A stretch of 64,000 nucleotides of DNA, taken from NCBI GenBank assembly GCA_964526965.1, contig CAZGML010000002.1, positions 1 through 64,000 on the forward strand, read 5' to 3'. The position numbers and the translations under genes were made by a program. Under the pieces are notes generated by a model that worked only from the letters and a program-made list of their open reading frames with translations, was not told where the DNA came from and searched no databases. This DNA comes from UBA6265 sp964526965 (lineage in GTDB: Bacteria > Chloroflexota > Chloroflexia > Thermomicrobiales > UBA6265). Every line of letters starts with the position of its first letter. The first letter of the stretch is position 1. This document shows, in pieces, positions 1 to 8,389 of the stretch.

Positions 1-191
1 GTACGCAGCTGGTGTGGTACGCTGCTCCGCCCGCCGAGGAAACCGCGCCGCCAGCGGAGGATCCGGTTGAGGAGCTGCCGGATGTTGGAGTGGGCGTTGG
101 CTCGCACTCCAGTCTGTTGGCCGCTGCCGCATTTGGCGTGGCCCTGCTTGGTGTTAGTGCCACCGCATTGCGCCGATACGCCCGCGCCTGA
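1..191 (+). CDS. C-terminal end of a surface protein with sortase-like sorting tail (partial)
   Basis: The open frame enters from the left edge and ends at TGA 189-191; its start is outside the window. The visible 62 residues are a Pro/Glu/Ala-rich linker, then LPDVG, then a hydrophobic stretch (LLAAAAFGVALLGVSATAL) and a basic end (RRYARA). That order of motif, membrane helix and positive tail is how sortase substrates of the LPxTG type end, so the protein is probably exported and held at the cell surface. LPDVG is not canonical LPxTG, so a plain C-terminal membrane anchor is the alternative. A strong terminator follows 28 bases after the stop. Nothing can be said about the missing N-terminal part. 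Confidence 0.6.
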   Translation, partial: TQLVWYAAPPAEETAPPAEDPVEELPDVGVGVGSHSSLLAAAAFGVALLGVSATALRRYARA

Positions 192-219
192 CTGCACGAT
201 ACAAGCGCGAATTAATGAA

Positions 220-252
220 ACGACGGCCGGAGTAATCCGGTCGTCGTTTTTT
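220..252 (+). terminator. Intrinsic terminator
   Basis: A 12-bp stem (ACGACGGCCGGA with TCCGGTCGTCGT, one G-U pair) closes a GTAA tetraloop and is followed by six T. It ends the surface-protein transcript and separates it from the cupin gene. Confidence 0.9.
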
Positions 253-348
253 CGCGTGTCGGTTAGCCTCGATTTGTCGCTGCCTGTCGATGGTACAAAA
301 CCTGCCACCCTGGATGGAAAGATCGATACGCTCACGAAAGGTTCGTTT

Positions 349-834
349 ATGACACCACCAGAACTTCTTCGGCTCCAGCCTGATCATCCATTTCCCAATA
401 ACCAGATGCCGGTGAAGCTGTACCGCTCGGCAGTAACGGGCGGTGACCTCGCCGGCGAGATCGAATCGCTATTTCGGGATAACGCCTGGCAAGGCACCTG
501 GCGCAACGGCATTTTCGATTACCACCACTTCCACGCCACTGCGCACGAGGTGCTCGGGTGTGCGCGCGGCTCGGTTGATGTGCTAATTGGCGGCCCCAAT
601 GGCGAGACGGTCACGCTCAACGCCGGCGATATCGTCTTTCTGCCGGCCGGCACATCGCACAAAAATGTAGGCCACAGCGACGACTACCTGATCATCGGCG
701 CCTACCCGCCGGGACAATCGCCGGATATGGAATACGGCGACGAGGATCGGTACGATGATGCGCTCTCGAAGATCGCCGGAGTGCCGCCGCCACAGCGCGA
801 TCCGGTAACGGGCGACCGCTTTTCCAGCGAGTAA
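349..834 (+). CDS. YjlB-like cupin domain protein
   Basis: A 161-residue single-domain cupin. The metal-binding cupin motif 1 is visible as FDYHHFHATAHEVLG, with three histidines and a glutamate. Motif 2 follows around PAGTSHKN, and the end GAYPPGQSPDM is typical of the Bacillus YjlB group, whose substrate is unknown. The protein is probably a cytoplasmic metal-binding isomerase or dioxygenase-like protein. The start is ATG 349, six bases or so after GAAAGG. The frame stays open further upstream, but that extension runs through the terminator at 220-252 and the preceding gene, so it is not used. Confidence 0.8.
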   Translation: MTPPELLRLQPDHPFPNNQMPVKLYRSAVTGGDLAGEIESLFRDNAWQGTWRNGIFDYHHFHATAHEVLGCARGSVDVLIGGPNGETVTLNAGDIVFLPAGTSHKNVGHSDDYLIIGAYPPGQSPDMEYGDEDRYDDALSKIAGVPPPQRDPVTGDRFSSE

Positions 835-912
835 ACCGCCTGCCTCAATGTATATTTCCCGCCGTCATTCGACTACACTTCGGTAAACAGGCAACAATCC
901 GGAGGAGATGTC

Positions 913-1092
913 ATGATCGCGTTTTTGGGCCTGGTCGTGGTCGCTTTTGGAATTATTATTCTGGCGTTTCCGGATCTGTACTGGGCGCTTAACCGATCGT
1001 GCTGGCTGGGGTCCACGCCGGATAGCGGCCGGATCATCAGCGGCGTTGCGGCTATCTCCCTCGGGGTGGCGCTCCTTGTCGCCTTTGGTTGA
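913..1092 (+). CDS. Small two-helix membrane protein (59 aa)
   Basis: A short gene with a strong ribosome-binding site (GGAGGAG, 901-907) five bases before ATG. The product has two predicted membrane helices: MIAFLGLVVVAFGIIILAF at the N-terminus and GVAAISLGVALLVAFG at the C-terminus. They are joined by a short loop with the motif PDLYWALNR. No catalytic residues are apparent. It resembles widespread small membrane proteins of unknown function. The reading frame, the site and the hydrophobic pattern support a real gene; its role is unknown. Confidence 0.7.
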   Translation: MIAFLGLVVVAFGIIILAFPDLYWALNRSCWLGSTPDSGRIISGVAAISLGVALLVAFG

Positions 1093-1108
1093 TACACGCG
1101 AAGGCATG

Positions 1109-1139
1109 GCCCCTGATGGATCGTGATCGTATCAGGGGC
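1109..1139. terminator. Hairpin between convergent genes
   Basis: A perfect 9-bp stem, GCCCCTGAT with ATCAGGGGC, lies between the stop of the small membrane protein and the stop of the convergent LCP gene. There is no T tract on either side, so it is a weak or factor-dependent terminator at best. Confidence 0.5.
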
Positions 1140-1163
1140 GTTCTATGTGATTCAGGTTCGAGG

Positions 1164-2291
1164 TTACTCGCCCCGCAGCCACCGGACCTTGGCGTCGATC
1201 TCTTCCTGGGAGACGTGCACGAAGCTGAGCTCCTGGCCCATCATGTCGTCCCAGTCGTTGCCAACAGCGCCGTCCAGCCCCACGCTTTCCACGCGATCTG
1301 CAGTGCAGTAATCGCGGTACTTGCCGGCCATACCGATAAGGTTGGTGATGCTGAGATCCGTTTTGAAGTGGCCATCAATTGAATCGAGCAGTGACGGAAT
1401 CGCGCGGGCGGCATCGAGTCCGTTCGCCTGCTCCAGCATGCCTCGCACCACTTCCTGCTGGCGCCGCTGCCGACCAAAATCGCCCTCGGCATCGCCGCGG
1501 AATCGGCTGTAGAGCAGGGCCTGCTCGCCGTTGAGGTGCAGGTTGCCTTCCGGGAACGTTTCGCCATCGATCTCGAATGCGCTCTGGTTGTACACATGCA
1601 CGCCACCGAGCGCATCCACCGTGCCGACCACGCCAGCGAAATCGACGAGTGCAAAGTGATCGAGCTCGATGCCGAGCATCTGCTGTGTCACCAGCATCTG
1701 GTATTCAACCCCGCCCACACTCAGGGCATGGTTGATTTTGCTCTGGCCGTAGCCGGGGAGCTCGGTACGCGTGTCGCGCGGAATCGAGACCACGCGGCAT
1801 GTTTCCGCATTTGGGTTGATGTGCAGCACGCTCAGCGAATCCGGTCGCACGCCGATGTCGATCTCCTCACCGTCGCGGGCATCCACACCCATCATCAGCA
1901 TGGTGATGGCGCCACCTTCAGACGCCTGCACCTCAGCCGTTGGCTCCTGCAGCGCCTGGCCAGCAGCGGAGTTCGGATCCGGCGTGCTCACTTCCTGAAG
2001 ATGGCCGAATTGCTGATTCAGCACGAAGGCGCCGCCGCCGATCACCATGCCGAGAATAATGAGCATGGTGAAGGGAATGATGAACCGCTTTTTGCGGTAC
2101 CAGGGGCGTTTGCGGCTCGCGGATGGCGATGGCTGCTGTGCGGCTACGCGTTGCGCCTGGCCAGGTTGAGCTTGCGCAATGGGCATGGTGGCGGTTCCAC
2201 CGGAAACGTTCATGAGCGCAGCTCCGCAGTTTGGACAAAAGGCGTCGGTCGCTTCGATCTGCGCCTGACACCGTGGGCAGGTTGATGGCAT
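1164..2291 (-). CDS. LCP (LytR-CpsA-Psr) family protein with N-terminal zinc ribbon
   Basis: A 375-residue protein. Residues 1-25 form a zinc ribbon (C5, C8, C19, C22). A basic stretch, KRPWYRKKRF, then precedes one membrane helix at about 70-91. The LCP domain covers about 128-325, with the expected MMGVDAR, VVSIPRDTR, KINHAL and LLYSRFR segments. LCP enzymes transfer lipid-linked polymers to the cell wall or to other surface acceptors outside the membrane. The arginines and aspartates that bind the pyrophosphate are present. An inward-facing zinc ribbon fused to an LCP domain is less usual, though such zinc ribbons are common at the N-terminus of Chloroflexota membrane proteins. The ATG follows GGAG at about ten bases. 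Confidence 0.85.
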   Translation of the reverse strand: MPSTCPRCQAQIEATDAFCPNCGAALMNVSGGTATMPIAQAQPGQAQRVAAQQPSPSASRKRPWYRKKRFIIPFTMLIILGMVIGGGAFVLNQQFGHLQEVSTPDPNSAAGQALQEPTAEVQASEGGAITMLMMGVDARDGEEIDIGVRPDSLSVLHINPNAETCRVVSIPRDTRTELPGYGQSKINHALSVGGVEYQMLVTQQMLGIELDHFALVDFAGVVGTVDALGGVHVYNQSAFEIDGETFPEGNLHLNGEQALLYSRFRGDAEGDFGRQRRQQEVVRGMLEQANGLDAARAIPSLLDSIDGHFKTDLSITNLIGMAGKYRDYCTADRVESVGLDGAVGNDWDDMMGQELSFVHVSQEEIDAKVRWLRGE

Positions 2292-2378
2292 TCGTTGGGT
2301 GCTCCAGTAAACTGATCAGATGAGGCGAAAACGCGCAGCCTCAAGCCTCGGAGTTTATCACTTCCGCTGCTATCTATG

Positions 2379-3224
2379 TTAACCCGTGGCGATGCCGATT
2401 CGTTTCATCATGCGGTCGGTGAGTATCTCCACATCGTTTACCGCGTCCACGATATCTTTCAGTTCTTCCCAGCTCACAATCAGCGGACGCACCGGATGCA
2501 TGATGGTGTTGCGCAAGTCGTTGATGCCGCGGGCGATTGGTCGCAGTTGGTTGGGATCGTCGAACTCCAGCAGTCGCCAGACGTTGTTGCTTTCGGTTGC
2601 GATGTGGAAGAGATCGCTTAGCGTGGCGTTGGTAACCGGGCTGAGATCGACGCCTTCAGCGCGCTCTTCATCGTAGAACTCCTTAATGCGCTTTTGGGTG
2701 CTATCGCTGAGGAGGCGGATGGCACCCCAATCGTCTCCGAACTCATCCATAATCAGCTGGCCGAGAGATGTTTCCAGAATCACGAGCATGCGGTAGATGT
2801 GGGCGCGGAAGATGGGTCGGTTGAGATCGGCGGTGGAGACGATGCCGAACCAGTTTTCCTGGTAGTCGTCTGCATCCGGATCGGCGCCGTGCAGGATAAC
2901 GCCTTCATCCCGCAGTCGCCGCAACAGCGCCGAAACCGGCATGAGATGCGGCAGGATATTGCAGGGAATCGTGGCGTGATCGGCGGTGAGCTTCGTGTTG
3001 CTTGCCTTGAGCTCGGCCAGGCGCTCCACCGAGATCGCACCGAGGCATTCGGAGTTGTCGCCCACGATGGGGAGGGATCGCACCCGTGCTTCCTGCGCCT
3101 GTTCCACCAGCGCCGCATCGATCTTGCCCGGCGACACGGTAATCGCCCGCTGCTTCGGCGTCGAAACCGTGGTGAGATCGATCATCACAGGCAGTTTTGG
3201 CGGCCGGGTGACGGTGTGTGGCAT
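2379..3224 (-). CDS. CBS-like protein with C-terminal HEPN-type motif
   Basis: A 281-residue soluble protein. Residues about 33-70 (RSLPIVGDN...LGAISVERLAEL) and 95-136 (PVSALLRRLRDEGV...WFGIVSTADLNRP) look like the two halves of a CBS pair, a nucleotide-sensing module. The C-terminal half is alpha-helical and contains R238-N-T-I-M-H243, the RNxxxH signature of HEPN ribonuclease-like domains. A sensor CBS pair joined to a HEPN domain could be a ligand-controlled RNase or a nucleotide-binding protein; this is inference. It sits next to a restriction-modification cassette on the opposite strand. The start has AGAGGA eight bases upstream. I do not recognise a named family. Confidence 0.6.
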   Translation of the reverse strand: MPHTVTRPPKLPVMIDLTTVSTPKQRAITVSPGKIDAALVEQAQEARVRSLPIVGDNSECLGAISVERLAELKASNTKLTADHATIPCNILPHLMPVSALLRRLRDEGVILHGADPDADDYQENWFGIVSTADLNRPIFRAHIYRMLVILETSLGQLIMDEFGDDWGAIRLLSDSTQKRIKEFYDEERAEGVDLSPVTNATLSDLFHIATESNNVWRLLEFDDPNQLRPIARGINDLRNTIMHPVRPLIVSWEELKDIVDAVNDVEILTDRMMKRIGIATG

Positions 3225-3611
3225 GGGGTTGGTCCTCTAGTGAGTACTGCAGAACTCTGCTCAAGAATACCTTTTCACGCGACACTTGAGATTCTTTGCC
3301 ATACAGGGGTTGTGAATGAGGCGAAACGGGTAGGAACCTGATCGTGTTTGGATCGGGTGTAAGGCTGTTGCGGGGAGATCGAATGTAAAGATAACAGACG
3401 TTGTCCGACATCGAACCGAATCATTGACTTAGAAATGCGGCACTGACCCGACAAGAAAGGATTTTGATTTGACTACACGACGGGATGTCTTCTCTACTCC
3501 AATATGTGAATCGACGTGGCACATTTGGAATGTCTGGAGGAGCAGAATGTCACTGGTTGGATACTCGGGGATTTTTTGAACGAGGTATAGATTAGGAGTC
3601 TAAATTTGGAT

Positions 3612-3637
3612 CGCCTGGAGCCGTGATGCTCCGGGCG
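3612..3637 (+). promoter_or_regulatory. Stem-loop upstream of the methylase operon
   Basis: The arms CGCCTGGAGC and GCTCCGGGCG form a 10-bp stem with one G-U pair and a six-base loop, followed by GTTTATT. It could be a weak terminator or attenuator in the leader of the R-M operon. No gene ends just upstream, apart from the possible 10-codon leader at 3547-3579. Confidence 0.4.
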
Positions 3638-3658
3638 GTTTATTGTGTCGAGAGAACT

Positions 3659-3678
3659 CTTCAAGCACATGCTTCAAG
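3659..3678 (+). promoter_or_regulatory. Operator-like repeat before the methylase gene
   Basis: CTTCAAG occurs twice, at 3659 and 3672, and the inverted repeat AAGCA-CA-TGCTT lies across the first copy and the junction to the second. It is about 80 bases before the methylase ATG. The methylase has an N-terminal helix-turn-helix-like segment that could bind such a site, as in autoregulated C5 methylases. The link is inference. Confidence 0.3.
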
Positions 3679-3757
3679 TATTGACGGCGGGAAATTCCTG
3701 TAGCACACTGTTACTACTTTAACCCAGAATACGGGTTGCTCAGGAGAAGATTAACCT

Positions 3758-5050
3758 ATGAAACACCGAACGACCAACCAGCTTGTTAAGGAGTTGGTTG
3801 ATAGAACTTCTCGTCAATATTTGGCCGATAAACTAGATGTACATCTTGCCACGGTCGGGCGTTGGATTCGTGAAGATACTGAATGCACTGAGTATCTGAG
3901 ACCACAACTGGAAGAAATGCTCCGACCTCCGTTTAAAATTAACCAAGATTCATCTGAATACGATTCGTTCACCTTTATCGATTTGTTCGCGGGTATCGGT
4001 GGTATGCGGCTTGGGTTTCAACGTGCTGGAGGCCGATGCGTTTTTACAAGCGAGTGGGATCGATTCGCGAAGAAGACTTATGAAGCAAACTTTGGTCCAG
4101 AACCTCATTTTGCAGGGGACATTACGGAAGTGGACGCTGCAGATATTCCTGATCACGATGTCTTACTCGCAGGATTCCCCTGCCAACCGTTCAGTATCGC
4201 GGGAATATCAAAGAAGAACGCTCTCGGAATGAAGCACGGTTTCGAATGCACCACTCAAGGCACTCTCTTTTTCGACGTGGAAAGAATTATCGCTGCCAAA
4301 CGGCCAAAAGCCTTTTTGCTCGAAAATGTGAAGAATCTTCGCAGCCATGACGGAGGAAAGACGTTTGCCGTGATTATGGCAACACTGGAAGAGTTGGGAT
4401 ACAAAGTACATGTACGAGTTGTTGATGGTCAGCACTTCGTTCCTCAGCATCGCGAGAGGATACTTTTAGCTGGATTTCGTGAAGATGTGGACTTCGACTT
4501 TAACGATCTTCCATTACCACCTGCCAATCACACGATGTCTGAAGTTCTACATCCTGAGGACGGCAGCGAAGCTCCCGAGCCGCGTTACACCTACGGCGAG
4601 TTAGCAACTGTTTCTGAGAAATACACACTGAGCGACAAACTGTGGAACTACCTGCAGGCATATGCAGCCAAGCATCGTGCAGCTGGAAACGGATTTGGCT
4701 TTGGTAAGGTCGGACCAAACGACCGGGCTCGCACATTGTCAGCGCGATACTACAAAGACGGTTCAGAGATTCTGGTGGATCAGGGACCTACACGGAATCC
4801 GCGCCGTCTTACACCGCGAGAAGCGTCGCGGCTAATGGGGTTCCCAGATGAATTTGTGATTCCTGTATCCGATACCCAAGCATACAAGCAGTTTGGAAAC
4901 AGTGTGGTGGTTCCGGTGATGGAAGCAGTAGCGAAGTTGATGAAGCCTGCGTTCATGTCGATTCAAAGCGAAGCTTTGGAGTCGACAGAATCTGGTCGGG
5001 TTTACGATTACCAACCTGCGATTTCCGAATTATACGCGCCAGTAAAATGA
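3758..5050 (+). CDS. dcm: Dcm-type DNA (cytosine-5) methyltransferase
   Basis: A 430-residue C5 methylase with all main motifs. These are I (FIDLFAGIGGMRLGF), IV (AGFPCQPFSIAG, catalytic Cys), VI (FLLENVKNLRSHDGGKTF), VIII (QHRERILLAGF), IX (RRLTPREASRLMGFP) and X (YKQFGNSVVVPV). It follows E. coli Dcm closely through most of its length, including the RTLSARYYKDG segment. The first 55 residues look like a helix-turn-helix (LADKLDVHLATVGRWI), as in Dcm and M.EcoRII. The expected product is methylation of the inner C of CCWGG, inferred from similarity and from the EcoRII-like partner 13 bases downstream. GC is visibly lower than in the flanks (a sampled line gives 45% against 60% in metG), which suggests transfer. 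Confidence 0.95.
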   Translation: MKHRTTNQLVKELVDRTSRQYLADKLDVHLATVGRWIREDTECTEYLRPQLEEMLRPPFKINQDSSEYDSFTFIDLFAGIGGMRLGFQRAGGRCVFTSEWDRFAKKTYEANFGPEPHFAGDITEVDAADIPDHDVLLAGFPCQPFSIAGISKKNALGMKHGFECTTQGTLFFDVERIIAAKRPKAFLLENVKNLRSHDGGKTFAVIMATLEELGYKVHVRVVDGQHFVPQHRERILLAGFREDVDFDFNDLPLPPANHTMSEVLHPEDGSEAPEPRYTYGELATVSEKYTLSDKLWNYLQAYAAKHRAAGNGFGFGKVGPNDRARTLSARYYKDGSEILVDQGPTRNPRRLTPREASRLMGFPDEFVIPVSDTQAYKQFGNSVVVPVMEAVAKLMKPAFMSIQSEALESTESGRVYDYQPAISELYAPVK

Positions 5051-5063
5051 TAGGTGGTTTGGT

Positions 5064-6284
5064 TTGACGCAGCAGTCGCTTAGGGACGTCATTCGCGGCG
5101 TCGCGGTCAAGAAGTTGGCAAGTGTTGAGCTTGATCCCGAGAAGTCGAACCAGCACGAACTGAATGGTTCCCGTTCAATGCGGCAGTTGTTCGGGGAAGA
5201 GGCATCGGATACGAGGAGATTTGCTGGGAGTATTGTTTACCTCAATGATGAGGCCGAGGCGCCGCTCGAAGTTGAGGATTTGGAGCTGACTTGGTACGAC
5301 GCACGGGCCAGCCATCCGAATCGAACTGAATGGCGCCTATACTTTAATGTCCGTAACGGTTTCGGCGAATCTCTTCCTGGTGATACTTTGTTCACGATAC
5401 GAACGCATGACGATCATGTGTTGTTGGTGATTGCTGAACAAGGTTCAACGATCGAATCTCAATTACACTGGCTATTTTCATTTACTGAGTCGGATTCGGA
5501 AAGCACCGCGGTCCATTTGCAAGGCGATCTTCGCGAATCAAGAGTCGGTCTTGTCGAAGTTGCGTTGCTAGAAGCACTTGGTATCGAAGTCGATGATTCA
5601 GAGGATGATGCTCTTGATTTGTTGGTTGAAAGGTTTGGCTCGAAGTTCCCCATCACTCGCCTCTTCTCAAAATTTGCTCGTGAATATTCTGGAGCCAGAC
5701 TAGAAGATGCTGATCCAGATACTATTCTTGTTCAGTGGATTCAGACGGAAGAGAGGCTGTTCAGGACGTTTGAGAAACATTTACTTATGCCACTGATCCC
5801 CGATTTGAACGATGTGGATGAGTTTCTCTCTCTTTCCCTCTCTGTGCAAAATCGGAGAAAGTCCCGAGCTGGAAGAGCGCTAGAGAACCATCTCGTTGCA
5901 GTGCTTGATGAATTCAACGTCAGATATAGTCACGGGGCAATCACGGAGAACAAATCGCGACCTGACTTCCTGTTTCCGGGCCATACCGAATATCATGACC
6001 CGGATTTTCCGGTTAATCATCTTTGGATGCTGGGGGCGAAATCTACTTTAAAGGATAGATGGCGACAGGTGCTTGCCGAAGCGAAGCGGATCCCAAAGAA
6101 GCATTTGATTACACTTGATGTTGCTGTGTCAGACAGCCAAATGGCAGAAATGCGGTCTCAATCCTTGCAACTCGTGGTGCCCTCACCATTACAGGTGGGA
6201 TATTCCGAGTCTCAGCGATCTGAGATTTGGTCACTCCATTGGTTCCTCGATGAAATCACAGCTTCTCAGACCAAGTTAAATTAG
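5064..6284 (+). CDS. ecoRIIR: EcoRII-family type II restriction endonuclease
   Basis: A 406-residue protein. Residues about 1-180 correspond to the EcoRII N-terminal effector DNA-binding domain and about 220-400 to the catalytic PD-(D/E)XK domain. The catalytic domain is clear: SRAGRALENHL, then GAITENKSRPDFLFPG, then MLGAKSTLKDRWRQVLAEA. D301, Y310, K326 and R332 fall at the places of the known EcoRII active-site residues with an offset of about two. EcoRII cuts before CCWGG and needs two sites, the N-terminal domain restraining the nuclease. The start is TTG 5064 behind AGGTGG, 13 bases after the methylase stop, so the pair is co-transcribed. The nuclease looks intact. Confidence 0.93.
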   Translation: MTQQSLRDVIRGVAVKKLASVELDPEKSNQHELNGSRSMRQLFGEEASDTRRFAGSIVYLNDEAEAPLEVEDLELTWYDARASHPNRTEWRLYFNVRNGFGESLPGDTLFTIRTHDDHVLLVIAEQGSTIESQLHWLFSFTESDSESTAVHLQGDLRESRVGLVEVALLEALGIEVDDSEDDALDLLVERFGSKFPITRLFSKFAREYSGARLEDADPDTILVQWIQTEERLFRTFEKHLLMPLIPDLNDVDEFLSLSLSVQNRRKSRAGRALENHLVAVLDEFNVRYSHGAITENKSRPDFLFPGHTEYHDPDFPVNHLWMLGAKSTLKDRWRQVLAEAKRIPKKHLITLDVAVSDSQMAEMRSQSLQLVVPSPLQVGYSESQRSEIWSLHWFLDEITASQTKLN

Positions 6285-6287
6285 TTA

Positions 6288-6746
6288 ATGCCAGACATAG
6301 TTGACCCCCAAACAAGATCGCGAATGATGGCGGGTATTCAAGGTAAAAATACAAGGCCCGAAATCGCCATCCGTAAAGGGTTACACGCCCTCGGGTTTCG
6401 CTACCGGCTGCACGACTCCAGGTTACCAGGGAAACCGGATATTGTCCTGGCCCGGTTCCGTACCGCTATTTTTGTGAACGGCTGCTTTTGGCACGGGCAT
6501 GATTGCCATCTATTCAAGTGGCCTTCCACTCGCCCTGAATGGTGGAGAGCCAAGATTGAGAAAACCCGAGTGACAGATGATGCTGCAAGGAAAGCGCTCC
6601 TTTCCGATGGTTGGCGAGTTGCCGATGTGTGGGAATGCGCCCTCAAGGGACGCACCCGCTTGCCGTTGGAGGAGGTGATCGGTGAGCTCTCCGACTGGAT
6701 CGTCGACGGCGTAACCGATCACCTCATCATCAGAGGCAACGACTAA
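6288..6746 (+). CDS. vsr: Vsr very-short-patch-repair endonuclease
   Basis: A 152-residue Vsr protein. It nicks next to the T of a T:G mismatch left when 5-methylcytosine deaminates, here within CCWGG. D51 (GKPDIVL) is the catalytic aspartate. H69 is in FWHGH. The zinc ligands C66, H71, C73 and C117 match the E. coli numbering exactly. The N-terminus has the usual RSRMMAGIQGKNTRPE segment. It begins three bases after the endonuclease stop, so methylase, nuclease and repair enzyme form one operon. Its 3' end is only four bases from the convergent metG stop with no terminator between. GC rises towards its end. Confidence 0.95.
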   Translation: MPDIVDPQTRSRMMAGIQGKNTRPEIAIRKGLHALGFRYRLHDSRLPGKPDIVLARFRTAIFVNGCFWHGHDCHLFKWPSTRPEWWRAKIEKTRVTDDAARKALLSDGWRVADVWECALKGRTRLPLEEVIGELSDWIVDGVTDHLIIRGND

Positions 6747-6750
6747 TCCC

Positions 6751-8334
6751 CTACTCCTCTTCCACCTCAATCCGGGGGAAGACGGGCTGGGCCTTGGGCA
6801 GGGTTTGGCCGGCGAGGGCGTCGCTCCATTCGCGGCTGGTTGCCGGGCCGCCATCTTCTAGCGAGAAGCCGAGCTGACCGGCGATCCGCTCCGCTCCTTG
6901 CGGGATGAACGGACTCATCACCACGCCCACCACGCGGATCGCTTCGATGAGGTCGGCGAGCACAACATCCAGCTTCGCATCGGCTTCGTCGTCGCCGTTC
7001 TTGGCGGCTTTTGCGATTTCCCACGGCTTGGAATCTTCGACGAATTTATTGGCGGCGGTGACGATTTCCCACGCGGCGGAGAGTGCCTCGCGGAAATCGA
7101 AGCGGTCGATGGCGGTGTCCATGCGCTCGGGTACGGTGAGCGCGAGGGTTTTCAGGGTGCTTTCGCGATCGGCATCGACGGTCGGGACGACTCCGCCGCG
7201 GTAGCGCTGGAGCATGCCGACTGAGCGGTTGACGAGGTTGCCGAGATCGTTGGCGAGATCCTGGTTGTAGCGGCCAATGAGGCGTTCTTCGCTGAAGCTG
7301 CCATCGCTGCTGCGTGGCATTTCACGTGTGAACCAGTAGCGCAGTGCATCGGTGCCGTAGAGCTTCACGAGGAGCATTGGATCGACCACGTTGCCGCGAC
7401 TCTTGCTCATCTTTTCACCCTCGTTCAGGATGAATTCGTGCACGTTGACGGTGGTTGGGAGTGGCTCGCCGGCGCTCATGAGGAATGCTGGCCAGAAGAC
7501 GACGTGGAAGCGGATGATGTCTTTTCCGACCACGTGCACGCGTTGACCATCGCTCTTCCAGTAGCGATCGTAGAGTTCGCTTTCGTCCTCGGCGTAATCG
7601 AGCGCGGTAATGTAGTTGCTCAGCGCATCCACCCACACGTACATAATCTGCTCTGGATCGTCTGGCACGGGCACGCCCCACCCACGACCCCGCAGCGCCT
7701 GGCGACTGATGCTGATGTCCTCGAGTCCGCCACGAATGAAGCTGAGGATTTCCTCGCGCCGATGCTCTGGCTGGATAAGCAGGGTGTTGCTTTCGATCAG
7801 CTCAATCAGGCGATCCTGATATTTACTGAGCGCGAAGAAGTAGTTCTCCTCATCTACGGCCTCTGGCGTGGTTTCGTGGATCGGGCATTTGCCATCTACC
7901 AGTTCTTCCTCGCGGTAAAAGCGCTCGCACTTAATGCAGTAGCTGCCCTGGTAGTGCCGTTTGTAGATGTCGCCAGCCGCGTCCATCTTGCGCCAGAGTT
8001 TCTGGGCACCAGGAAAGTGACGCGGATCGGTGCTGGTGCGGATGAAATCGCTGTACTCAACGGCGAGCGGTTCCTGGATGGCTTCAAACGCATCGGCATT
8101 GGAGCGCACCATTTCCTCGAGCTCTACACCTTCAACTTCGGCGGCTTGCACCACGGTGAGGGCGTTTTCATCCGATCCGCTCAGGTAGCGAGCATCGTGC
8201 CCCTTGAGGGCGTGATGCCGACGGAGCACATCGCCCTGCACCGCCTCGAGCGCGAAGCCGATGTGGGGTCGTCCATTCACATAGGGAATGGAGGTCATGA
8301 CGTAATAGGGTTTTTTAGTGGATGAATCGGTCAT
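6751..8334 (-). CDS. metG: Methionyl-tRNA synthetase
   Basis: A 527-residue class I synthetase that charges tRNA-Met and initiator tRNA. The nucleotide-binding signature is PYVNGRPHIGFA (HIGH), and the second signature is KMSKSRGNVVDP. A zinc knuckle CIKCERFYREEELVDGKCPIH interrupts the catalytic core as CxxC...CxxH, so it belongs to the one-knuckle group common in bacteria. There is no C-terminal dimerisation domain. The chosen ATG (8334) follows GGGAGG at nine bases. A further in-frame ATG ten codons upstream lacks such a site and falls in the leader. Expression is controlled by the T-box leader just upstream. Confidence 0.95.
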   Translation of the reverse strand: MTDSSTKKPYYVMTSIPYVNGRPHIGFALEAVQGDVLRRHHALKGHDARYLSGSDENALTVVQAAEVEGVELEEMVRSNADAFEAIQEPLAVEYSDFIRTSTDPRHFPGAQKLWRKMDAAGDIYKRHYQGSYCIKCERFYREEELVDGKCPIHETTPEAVDEENYFFALSKYQDRLIELIESNTLLIQPEHRREEILSFIRGGLEDISISRQALRGRGWGVPVPDDPEQIMYVWVDALSNYITALDYAEDESELYDRYWKSDGQRVHVVGKDIIRFHVVFWPAFLMSAGEPLPTTVNVHEFILNEGEKMSKSRGNVVDPMLLVKLYGTDALRYWFTREMPRSSDGSFSEERLIGRYNQDLANDLGNLVNRSVGMLQRYRGGVVPTVDADRESTLKTLALTVPERMDTAIDRFDFREALSAAWEIVTAANKFVEDSKPWEIAKAAKNGDDEADAKLDVVLADLIEAIRVVGVVMSPFIPQGAERIAGQLGFSLEDGGPATSREWSDALAGQTLPKAQPVFPRIEVEEE

Positions 8335-8389
8335 TGGCTGGTACCTCCCTGATCTGGTTTTCATCGTTCGGAACGAGCATGTCGCAAAT

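Larger units (their letters stand above)
3225..3757. other. AT-richer divergent intergenic region before the R-M operon
   Basis: This 533-base stretch separates the CBS-HEPN gene from the methylase gene. It has no convincing protein-coding gene. It contains a possible 10-codon leader (3547-3579, behind GGAGGAG), a stem-loop (3612-3637) and a repeat pair (3659-3678) close to the methylase start. Composition is closer to the R-M genes than to the rest of the window, so the left edge of the acquired segment probably lies here. No attachment-site duplication or tRNA remnant was seen. Confidence 0.5.

Noticed and set aside
67..348. Upstream extension of the cupin frame
   Set aside because: It crosses the preceding gene in another frame and the terminator at 220-252; the ATG at 349 has its own ribosome-binding site.
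3469..3579. 37-codon TTG-initiated frame before the methylase
   Set aside because: The site is far from the start and the product has no pattern; only the shorter 10-codon leader is kept as a possibility.
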